Positions 8,346 through 15,065 of a stretch of 64,000 nt of DNA are shown here, piece after piece. This stretch comes from Heyndrickxia coagulans DSM 1 = ATCC 7050. Lineage in GTDB: Bacteria; Bacillota; Bacilli; Bacillales; Bacillaceae_C. Each line of letters begins with the position of its first letter. The stretch's first letter is position 1. A model generated the notes under the pieces. That model did no database searches. It was not told where the DNA came from and was given only the letters and a program-made list of their open reading frames with translations. Position numbers and translations under genes: made by a program. The stretch covers positions 1-64,000 of the forward strand of contig NZ_ALAS01000107.1 of the NCBI RefSeq assembly GCF_000290615.1, written 5' to 3'.

Positions 8346-8465
8346 GTGGCCAGTGCGTGCGCCTTACGACGGGCATGGGAACTTTGGCGATTAAGAATGG
8401 CAGCCGGGCGCCTGCAAACATTTGGCAAATGCATTTTTAACAGAGAAACAGAATTTAAAACGGAG

Positions 8466-9479
8466 ATGATGGAGAACATGCTGACCGATAAGCTGAACCG
8501 GCCGCTTTTGGATTTGCGGATTTCGGTAACGGACCGCTGCAATTTCCGTTGCACGTACTGCATGCCTGCCGATAACGGCCAGAAATATTGTTTTATGAAC
8601 CGGTCCGAACTCATGACATTTGAAGAAATCACGCGCCTTGCGAGACTTTTTGTATCCCTTGGCGTCCGGAAAATCCGGCTGACGGGCGGGGAGCCTTTGC
8701 TGCGGAAAGACATCGATCAGCTTGTGGCCATGCTCCATCAAATCAGCGGCCTTGAAGATTTATCGGTGACAACGAACGGCTTTCTGTTGAAACGATATGC
8801 CGCACCGTTAAAAAAGGCCGGCCTTTCGCGCATCAATGTCAGCCTGGATGCCCTCGATCCGGAAATCTTTCCGGCCATCAACGGCGTCGGGGCAAAACCG
8901 GCAAGAATTTTGGAAGGGATGGAGGAAGCCATCCGCCAGGGCATCAAAGTTAAAGTGAATATGGTGGTCAAAAAAGGGATGAACGATTCGCAAATTGTAC
9001 CGATGGCCGCCTATTTCAAGGAAAAAGGGATTTCCCTCCGTTTTATCGAATTTATGGATGTCGGCTCCCTGAACGAATGGAAGCTGGATGAAGTCGTGAC
9101 CAGCAAAGAAATTCTCAACATGATTTCAAAAGAAATGCCGCTTGAACCGTTGAAAGAAAATTATTACGGGGAAGTTGCCAAACGGTACCGTTACAAAGGG
9201 ACGGATACAGAAGTCGGGTTCATTTCATCCGTATCCCAGCCTTTTTGCGGCGACTGCACGCGCTTGCGGCTGTCGGCAGACGGGAAAATATACACCTGCC
9301 TGTTTGCCGCACAAGGCACGGACCTGCTTGGCGCCATAAGGGAAGGGGCAAGCGATGAAGTGCTGGCTGCCCGCATTGCAGGCATATGGCAGAACCGGGC
9401 GGACCGCTACTCACAAGAACGGGGAAAAAACCCGACTTTTAGAGGAAAACGGATCGAAATGTCGTATATTGGAGGGTAA
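8466..9479 (+). CDS. moaA: GTP 3',8-cyclase, radical SAM (MoaA)
   Basis: First step of molybdopterin synthesis: converts GTP to (8S)-3',8-cyclo-7,8-dihydroGTP, which MoaC then turns into cyclic pyranopterin monophosphate. About 337 residues. The N-terminal radical-SAM motif CNFRCTYC, the SAM-binding LTGGEPLLRKD and the C-terminal second cluster site (CGDCTRLRLSADGKIYTC) are all present, and the protein ends in the catalytic Gly-Gly tail (SYIGG). ATG codons at 8466, 8469 and 8478 are all possible starts; GGAG precedes the first and third closely. The open frame runs further up into the repeat array but has no family similarity there. Confidence 0.94.
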   Translation: MMENMLTDKLNRPLLDLRISVTDRCNFRCTYCMPADNGQKYCFMNRSELMTFEEITRLARLFVSLGVRKIRLTGGEPLLRKDIDQLVAMLHQISGLEDLSVTTNGFLLKRYAAPLKKAGLSRINVSLDALDPEIFPAINGVGAKPARILEGMEEAIRQGIKVKVNMVVKKGMNDSQIVPMAAYFKEKGISLRFIEFMDVGSLNEWKLDEVVTSKEILNMISKEMPLEPLKENYYGEVAKRYRYKGTDTEVGFISSVSQPFCGDCTRLRLSADGKIYTCLFAAQGTDLLGAIREGASDEVLAARIAGIWQNRADRYSQERGKNPTFRGKRIEMSYIGG

Positions 9480-9483
9480 AGGA

Positions 9484-9984
9484 TTGAGCACGAAAGAACA
9501 TAAACAACAGGCTGATCTTCCGGTGCTGTGCAAAGTGATCACCGTTTCCGATACCCGGACGGAAGAAACAGACAAAAGCGGCAGGCTGATGATAGATTTG
9601 TTAAAACAGGAAGGGATGGAAGCTGCGGAATACAGCATCGTTAAAGATGAAGCGGACGAAATCAGGCAGGCGGTTTTACAGACGAAAGAAACCACCAATG
9701 CCATTTTGCTGAACGGCGGCACCGGCTTTACGAAAAGGGATGTTACAGTGGAATCGGTCCGGCCGCTCCTCGATAAAGAAATGCCCGGTTTTGGCGAGCT
9801 GTTCCGCTATTTAAGTTATGAAGAAATCGGAAGCGCCTCGATGCTCAGCAAAGCGCTTGCCGGCACAATCGGGAAAAAAGCCGTATTTTCAATGCCGGGC
9901 TCCAGCAACGCCGTGTCCCTTGCCATGAAAAAACTCATTTTGCCGGAATTAAAGCATATTGTCTGGGAGCTCAGCCGGCAATGA
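9484..9984 (+). CDS. moaB: Molybdenum cofactor biosynthesis protein MoaB (MogA-like)
   Basis: MogA/MoaB-fold protein, expected to adenylylate molybdopterin before Mo insertion by MoeA. 166 residues with the family motifs VITVSDTRTEETDKSG and LLNGGTGFTKRDVT (nucleotide and pterin binding loop), and FSMPGSSNAVSLAMK near the end. The start is TTG at 9484, seven bases after GGAGGG; the preceding in-frame codons belong to the overlapping end of moaA in another frame. Stop and the mobA start overlap as ATGA. Confidence 0.93.
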   Translation: MSTKEHKQQADLPVLCKVITVSDTRTEETDKSGRLMIDLLKQEGMEAAEYSIVKDEADEIRQAVLQTKETTNAILLNGGTGFTKRDVTVESVRPLLDKEMPGFGELFRYLSYEEIGSASMLSKALAGTIGKKAVFSMPGSSNAVSLAMKKLILPELKHIVWELSRQ

Positions 9985-10661
9985 ATACAGCCGGAATTGT
10001 TCTGGCAGGCGGGAAGTCGAGCCGGTTCGGCGGCGAAAAATCGCTTGCGAAAATCGGCGGCATAGAGATGGTCGCACGTAGCGTGGATGCGCTCGCCGGA
10101 ACTGGGGCGATCATTGTGGTAGCGCGGCCCGGGCTTGCGGAAAAAATCCCGCGCAACCGGCCGATTGAGGTGATTTTCGATCTTCCCCGCTACCGCGGAA
10201 AAGGCCCGCTCGCCGGCATTTATTCGGCGATGCTCGCAGTGGACGCCCAGTGGTACGCTGTGTTGCCGTGCGATACGCCGTGGATCGGAAAAAGAACGGT
10301 TGCCCGGCTGCTTCAAGAACGCGATCCGGCATATGACGCCATCGTGGCCCGGGCAGAGGGGAGAATCCAGCCGCTCGTTGCCGTTTTTCACAACAGGGTG
10401 AAAGAAAAAGTAAGGGAGCAGCTTGAAACAGGCCGCCTCAGCATGCGGGCGCTTTTTGAACGCTGCCGCCTGAAATTTATCGATTTTGCGCAGGAAAAGG
10501 CGTTTGCCAATATCAATACAAAAGAAGATTATATTTTACAACAAAAAGAAGCCGGTGATGTTGATGAGAAAACCAATCAAAGTGGCGGAGGCCATCCGCA
10601 AAGTGATGGCCCATCCGCTTGCAGGCGAAAAGGAGCTTGTGCCGATTCAGAGCAGTTTTAA
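9981..10661 (+). CDS. mobA: Molybdenum cofactor guanylyltransferase
   Basis: Attaches GMP to Mo-molybdopterin to make the guanine dinucleotide cofactor needed by formate dehydrogenases of the DMSO-reductase family. 226 residues with the nucleotidyltransferase signature LAGGKSSRFGGEKSLAKIGG near the N-terminus and VLPCDTPWIG for metal and nucleotide binding. The family core ends at about residue 193 (ANINTKEDYI). The remaining 30 or so residues overlap the start of moeA by 98 bases, are Gly/Ser/Cys-rich, and look like read-through rather than fold. Start ATG overlaps the moaB stop. Confidence 0.9.
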   Translation: MNTAGIVLAGGKSSRFGGEKSLAKIGGIEMVARSVDALAGTGAIIVVARPGLAEKIPRNRPIEVIFDLPRYRGKGPLAGIYSAMLAVDAQWYAVLPCDTPWIGKRTVARLLQERDPAYDAIVARAEGRIQPLVAVFHNRVKEKVREQLETGRLSMRALFERCRLKFIDFAQEKAFANINTKEDYILQQKEAGDVDEKTNQSGGGHPQSDGPSACRRKGACADSEQF

Positions 10662-11856
10662 CCGGGTGCTTTCCGATGATTTGGCTGCAACCCATGACGT
10701 GCCGTGGTTTAAACGGTCGCCGTATGACGGGTATGCGATTTTTTCCGGATCCACACTTGAAGCGGGCGCGGACCACCCCGTTCTCCTTGAAGTTGTCGCC
10801 ACAATCGGGGCAGGTTTTACATGGGATGAAGGGATAAAGCCGAATCAGGCCGTGAAAATCATGACCGGCGCCGCCATCCCGGACGGGGCAGATGCCGTGA
10901 TCATGGTGGAGCTCACAAAAGAAGTGGTGCAGAACGGGAAAACATTTGTGCAGATTAAACGGAAAGTCCGGCCCGGTGAGAACATTGTCGGCATTGGCGA
11001 AGATATGAAAAAAGGCGAAGTGCTTGTCCCGAAAGGCACGCTCGTTAATCCGGGCGTAATGGCGGCGCTTGCAACTTTCGGATATACAGAAGTGCCGGTC
11101 ACAAAAAAACCGAAAGCCGCCGTTATTGCAACGGGGACGGAGCTGCTCGAAGCCGGCGAGCCGCTCGAAAAAGGGAAAATCCGCAACAGCAATGCCTATA
11201 TGCTCTGGGGGCAAATCATCCGCGCCGGGGGCGAACCGGTTTTTTACCGGCTTGTGAAGGATGATTTCGAGGAAACATATGAAGCGGTTAGGCAGGCGGT
11301 TAAGGAAGCGGATATCGTCATGACAACGGGCGGCGTTTCGGTCGGCGATTTTGACTATATTCCGAATGTCTACGAAAAGCTGGGGGCAACGCTTTTATTC
11401 AATAAAGTGGCGATGCGCCCGGGGAGCGTGACATCGGCGGCCGAATTGGACGGGAAAATCCTTTTCGGCCTCTCCGGCAATCCGTCCGCCTGCTACGTCG
11501 GTTTTGAACTGTTCGTCCGCCCGTACTTAAAAACGATGCTTGGCGAACGAAATGTTTATTTGAAAAAAACGCAGGCTGTACTTGGGGAGGATTTCCCGAA
11601 ACCAAACCCGTTCACCCGTTTTGTCCGCGCCAAACTTTCTTATCAGGAAGGCCTGCTGCACGCGCTTCCGGTAAGAAGGGACAAATCGAATATTGTTTCC
11701 TCTTTAATAGAAGCGGATGCGTTGATTGTGCTGCCGGGCGGGTCCCGCGGTTTTACAAAAGGGACCATGGTGGATGTGCTGATGCTGGAAGACGGGGAAG
11801 GGGCGCCTCTTTGGGATGAAAATATTACAGATCGCAGGCCGCAAAGACAGCGGTAA
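10564..11856 (+). CDS. moeA: Molybdopterin molybdenumtransferase
   Basis: Inserts molybdate into adenylylated molybdopterin. About 430 residues, as in B. subtilis. Motifs in order: PWFKRSPYDGYAI (substrate loop), GAAIPDGADAVIMVE, the molybdopterin-binding-domain signature TTGGVSVGDFDYI, GRPG-like MRPGSVTSAAELDGKILFGLSGNPSACYVGFE. ATG at 10564 has GGTG six bases upstream; ATG 10558 two codons earlier is equally possible. The gene lies entirely inside the moa operon and overlaps mobA upstream and mobB downstream. Confidence 0.94.
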   Translation: MRKPIKVAEAIRKVMAHPLAGEKELVPIQSSFNRVLSDDLAATHDVPWFKRSPYDGYAIFSGSTLEAGADHPVLLEVVATIGAGFTWDEGIKPNQAVKIMTGAAIPDGADAVIMVELTKEVVQNGKTFVQIKRKVRPGENIVGIGEDMKKGEVLVPKGTLVNPGVMAALATFGYTEVPVTKKPKAAVIATGTELLEAGEPLEKGKIRNSNAYMLWGQIIRAGGEPVFYRLVKDDFEETYEAVRQAVKEADIVMTTGGVSVGDFDYIPNVYEKLGATLLFNKVAMRPGSVTSAAELDGKILFGLSGNPSACYVGFELFVRPYLKTMLGERNVYLKKTQAVLGEDFPKPNPFTRFVRAKLSYQEGLLHALPVRRDKSNIVSSLIEADALIVLPGGSRGFTKGTMVDVLMLEDGEGAPLWDENITDRRPQRQR

Positions 11857-12298
11857 AACCGCCCTTGCCGAACTTTGGACACGGGCTTTGGCGGATAACG
11901 GATACCGGGTCGGAACACTGAAACACCACGGCCATGGCGGGAAGCCGTTGCTCGCTCCCGGCAAAGATTCCACGCGGCACTTTGAAGCGGGTGCCCGGGC
12001 AGCCGGGGTGGAAGGGGACGGCTTGTTTGTCCTCGCCGTTCGTGCCGATCAAGGGCTCTCACTGGAGCAGCTCATCGGCTGGTACGAGGCATTGCCGCTT
12101 GATTTGCTGCTGATAGAAGGCTACAAATACGCGCCTTATCCGAAAGTGGTCTGCCTGCGTGATGAACAAGACAGGGATTTGCTCAGCCTGACGAATGTGC
12201 GGGCCGCCTTCAGCCTGAATCCGGCATTATCCGGCTGCATGAAACTCTCTGACCGGAAAAGCTGCGTCGAATGGGTTGAAGCGTTTTTAAAGGGGTGA
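11816..12298 (+). CDS. mobB: Molybdopterin-guanine dinucleotide biosynthesis GTPase
   Basis: P-loop GTP-binding helper of MobA. 160 residues with the Walker A motif GRKDSGKT at residues 8-15, LKHHGHGG, KDSTRHFEAGA and LLLIEGYKYAPYPKV, all typical of MobB. The ATG at 11816 lies 41 bases inside the moeA end in another frame, giving tight coupling. Confidence 0.92.
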   Translation: MKILQIAGRKDSGKTALAELWTRALADNGYRVGTLKHHGHGGKPLLAPGKDSTRHFEAGARAAGVEGDGLFVLAVRADQGLSLEQLIGWYEALPLDLLLIEGYKYAPYPKVVCLRDEQDRDLLSLTNVRAAFSLNPALSGCMKLSDRKSCVEWVEAFLKG

Positions 12299-12302
12299 AA
12301 AG

Positions 12303-12758
12303 ATGTTTGAAATTGTAAAAGAACCGGTGGATGTTTCCAAACTGATCCAGGCTGTTGCCGACCGGAATGCAGGCGCCATTGTCACTTTTATCGGTACTGT
12401 CCGGGAAATGACAAAAGGAAAGAAAACATTGTATCTGGAATATGAAGCATACGAACCGATGGCCCGGAAAAAGCTGGAACAAATCGGTACGGAAATCCGG
12501 CAGCAGTTCCCGGAAGCCAAAACGGCGATCGTGCACCGGACCGGGCGCCTCGGCATCTCCGACATTGCGGTTGCCATTGCGGTTTCCGCCCCGCACCGGG
12601 ATGAGGCTTACCGGGCAAACCGGTACGCGATTGAAAGAATCAAAGAAATGGTGCCGATCTGGAAAAAAGAACATTGGGAAAACGGCGAAATGTGGGTCGG
12701 CAACCAAAAGGAAACGGTTTTCTATGAATCAGGGGCACCGGAGGCGTTTGAACGATGA
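12303..12758 (+). CDS. moaE: Molybdopterin synthase catalytic subunit
   Basis: Large subunit of molybdopterin synthase, which transfers sulfur from MoaD thiocarboxylate to cyclic pyranopterin. 151 residues; GAIVTFIGTVRE, LEYEAYEPMA, HRTGRLGISDIAVAIAVSAPHR and the catalytic WKKEHWENGEMWVG are family signatures. The AGGGGTGAAAAG SD overlaps the mobB stop. Its own stop overlaps the moaD start by four bases. Confidence 0.95.
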   Translation: MFEIVKEPVDVSKLIQAVADRNAGAIVTFIGTVREMTKGKKTLYLEYEAYEPMARKKLEQIGTEIRQQFPEAKTAIVHRTGRLGISDIAVAIAVSAPHRDEAYRANRYAIERIKEMVPIWKKEHWENGEMWVGNQKETVFYESGAPEAFER

Positions 12759-12985
12759 TTAAAGTATTGTTATTTGCCCATTTAAAAGAACAGGCCGGCC
12801 GTTCTGAAATGGACATCAACTGCGAAAAAATGACGGTCGCCGAACTGCGCCAGGCGCTTGCGGAAAAAGGGATTTTGCAGCAGGATGCAGTTATGGTGGC
12901 CGTGAACGAAGAATTTGCCCGCGATGAGGAAATGGTCCATAGCGGCGATACCGTTGCCCTCATCCCGCCGGTCAGCGGAGGTTGA
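12755..12985 (+). CDS. moaD: Molybdopterin synthase sulfur carrier subunit
   Basis: Ubiquitin-fold sulfur carrier, 76 residues, ending in the required Gly-Gly (PPVSGG), whose C-terminus is adenylylated by MoeB and then thiocarboxylated. ATGA coupling with moaE makes equal synthesis of the two synthase subunits likely. Confidence 0.94.
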   Translation: MIKVLLFAHLKEQAGRSEMDINCEKMTVAELRQALAEKGILQQDAVMVAVNEEFARDEEMVHSGDTVALIPPVSGG

Positions 12986-12988
12986 AAG

Positions 12989-13477
12989 ATGGGAAACTTG
13001 ACGCATATGAACGAACAGGGCCGCGCCAAAATGGTCGATGTAACGGCAAAACCGGAAACCGCCAGGACGGCGCGCGCAAAAAGCAGTGTGATCGTGTCAA
13101 AGGAAGTCTATGAACAGATTACAAACTTTAAAATCAAAAAAGGGGACGTGCTTGCCGTCGCACAGGTAGCCGGCATTATGGGCGCAAAAAAAACGGCGGA
13201 TGTCATTCCGATGTGCCACCCCTTGCCTTTAACAGGCGTTGACATTTCGTTCAGCTGGCACGAACAGGAAGACGGGTACAGCCTTGATATCGAAGCGATG
13301 GCCAAAACGAAAGGGCAAACGGGCGTGGAAATGGAAGCTTTGACAGCGGCGTCCGTATGCGCGCTGGCCGTTTATGATATGTGCAAGGCACTGGACAAAG
13401 GCATGGTCATCGGGCCGACCTATCTGATCGAAAAAACAGGCGGAAAAAGCGGGCATTATATCAGGCAGGAGGAATGA
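12989..13477 (+). CDS. moaC: Cyclic pyranopterin monophosphate synthase
   Basis: Second enzyme of the pathway, acting after MoaA. 162 residues with [17 protein letters not shown] at the N-terminus, [17 protein letters not shown] (substrate binding) and [29 protein letters not shown] split across the catalytic helix. SD GGAGGTTGAAAG directly precedes the ATG. B. subtilis keeps moaC elsewhere; here the whole pathway is in one operon. Confidence 0.96.
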   Translation: MGNLTHMNEQGRAKMVDVTAKPETARTARAKSSVIVSKEVYEQITNFKIKKGDVLAVAQVAGIMGAKKTADVIPMCHPLPLTGVDISFSWHEQEDGYSLDIEAMAKTKGQTGVEMEALTAASVCALAVYDMCKALDKGMVIGPTYLIEKTGGKSGHYIRQEE

Positions 13478-13479
13478 GC

Positions 13480-14481
13480 ATGGAACGGTATTCCCGGCAA
13501 ATGCTGTTTGCCCCGATCGCTGAAAACGGGCAGCAAAACATTTCAAAAGGCCATGTGCTGATCATTGGCGCCGGCGCGCTCGGCTCCGCTGTTGCGGAAA
13601 GCTTGGCGCGGGCGGGCGCCGGAAAAATCACGATTGTGGATCGTGACTATGTCGATGAATCGAATTTGCAGCGGCAAAATTTGTATTGTGAGGAAGATGC
13701 GCGCACCCATTTGCCAAAAGCCATCGCCGCAAAAAAACGGCTTGAAGCCATCAACAGCACCATCCGGATCGAGGCGCATGTGATCGATGCATTTGACTCG
13801 AAATTTCTTTCTGTTTTGGAAGAAGGCGTTGATGTGATCATTGACGGGACCGATAATTTTGAGACGCGCTTTTATGTGAATGACCTGGCGCAAAAATACC
13901 GGATTCCGTGGATTTACGGCTCCTGCGTTGGCAGCTGCGGTGTTTCGTTTCCCATTATTCCCGACGAAACGCCTTGCCTCCGCTGCCTGATTGGCCATCT
14001 CCCCGCTTACCACGCGACGTGCGATACAGCGGGCATTATCGCGCCGGCTGTGCAAATGACCGCGGCTTATGAGACAACAGAGGCTTTAAAGCTGCTTTCC
14101 GGGGAAAAGCCGCGACCATCTGTTGCCGTGTTTGATATTTGGCAGGGCGAACACCATTTTATCAAAGCAGGAAAAATGAAAAATAAGGACTGCCCGTCAT
14201 GCGGAGGGCATCCGGTCTATCCGGCCCTTCAATCCCAATCATCCGCCGATGTATTGTGCGGGCGGGATACAGTCCAAATCCGCCATCCGGGCACGTTCGA
14301 GCTTGAAAACATGGCGCGGGAGATGAAAGCGGGCGGTGCTGCCGTGCAATATAACGGCTACTTAATGATCACTGCGCTTGAAGGCCACCGGACGGTTTTA
14401 TTTCCGGACGGGAGGATGCTCATTCACGGGACGAAAGATAAGAGAGAGGCCCGTTCGCTTTATCAAAAATATTTTCAATGA
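13480..14481 (+). CDS. moeB: Molybdopterin-synthase adenylyltransferase / ThiF-family E1-like enzyme
   Basis: Activates the MoaD C-terminus with ATP. 333 residues: N-terminal Rossmann nucleotide site GAGALGSAVAE, DRDYVDESNLQRQNLY, DGTDNFETRF, and two Zn-binding Cys pairs (CLRC near residue 170 and CPSC near 240). The C-terminal 80 residues resemble the degenerate rhodanese-like tail of Bacillus MoeB/ThiF proteins but show no CxxxxR active-site loop. ATG 13480 has GGAGG seven bases upstream; an ATG two codons earlier is too close to it. Context makes MoeB the better name than ThiF. Last gene of the operon. Confidence 0.9.
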   Translation: MERYSRQMLFAPIAENGQQNISKGHVLIIGAGALGSAVAESLARAGAGKITIVDRDYVDESNLQRQNLYCEEDARTHLPKAIAAKKRLEAINSTIRIEAHVIDAFDSKFLSVLEEGVDVIIDGTDNFETRFYVNDLAQKYRIPWIYGSCVGSCGVSFPIIPDETPCLRCLIGHLPAYHATCDTAGIIAPAVQMTAAYETTEALKLLSGEKPRPSVAVFDIWQGEHHFIKAGKMKNKDCPSCGGHPVYPALQSQSSADVLCGRDTVQIRHPGTFELENMAREMKAGGAAVQYNGYLMITALEGHRTVLFPDGRMLIHGTKDKREARSLYQKYFQ

Positions 14482-14514
14482 AAAAGGAAGCACGCATTTC
14501 CGTGCTTCCTTTTT
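14481..14514. terminator. Bidirectional terminator between moeB and the DUF1641 gene
   Basis: AAAAAGGAAGCACG and CGTGCTTCCTTTTT form a perfect 14-base stem around a six-base loop; it can serve both convergent transcripts. Confidence 0.9.
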
Positions 14515-14522
14515 GAATGGCG

Positions 14523-15050
14523 TTAAATATTTGCCAATGTTTCATGATCCACGTCTTCTTTTTTCGGCACCGGTTCCTGGAGCGCTTTTCCCATGCCTTT
14601 CAAAAAGGAAATGGCGAAACCGACTGCCCGGTTGACGTCCGGGTCGCTCAACGATTTCAGCAGCCCGAACAATGTCACTTTTTCCTCCGAGCCAATGAAT
14701 TGCTTGCCTTCATCAAAGCCTGATGATACACCGTTCATCAAGTGGATAATAAGGTCGTGGTCGGCTTTCATAAAGACGCCGGCCGTGCCGAGCAGCATGT
14801 TGATCAGGTTGACGACCTGTTCCCGGGACAATTGCTCGAGGACGATTTTTAAAATATCGTTTTTTGCGAGAATCATTGCATTTGCGGCTTCCAGTGCACC
14901 GGTATCATTGAAATCATCGATCAGGCGGATCAAATTTTCAAACGCATCTTTATGATCGGCAACCAGTTTTTCCAATTCCTCGAGCTTTTGCCGGGTGATT
15001 TCTTCTTCCGCCGGCTGCTGTTTTACAATCTCTGTGATCGGAGCGGCCAT
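14523..15050 (-). CDS. yrhD: DUF1641 protein, formate dehydrogenase companion (YrhD-like)
   Basis: A 175-residue DUF1641 protein encoded directly after the formate dehydrogenase. The B. subtilis pair yrhD-yrhE has the same arrangement. It is largely helical, with a charged N-terminal stretch (EEITRQKLEELEKLVADHKD) and a conserved middle block around LLGTAGVFMKADHDLI and LSDPDVNRAVGFAISFLKGMG. No cysteine cluster or transmembrane segment is evident. Function is unknown; partner or stabiliser of the dehydrogenase is an inference from synteny. Confidence 0.85.
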   Translation of the reverse strand: MAAPITEIVKQQPAEEEITRQKLEELEKLVADHKDAFENLIRLIDDFNDTGALEAANAMILAKNDILKIVLEQLSREQVVNLINMLLGTAGVFMKADHDLIIHLMNGVSSGFDEGKQFIGSEEKVTLFGLLKSLSDPDVNRAVGFAISFLKGMGKALQEPVPKKEDVDHETLANI

Positions 15051-15065
15051 CCTTTTTTCCCTCCC

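Noticed and set aside
8105-8440. Overlapping open frames on both strands in the GC-rich repeat
   Set aside because: They arise from repeated GC-rich units (repeated GKMPG or NPGILPG text), lack SD sequences and overlap each other in several frames.
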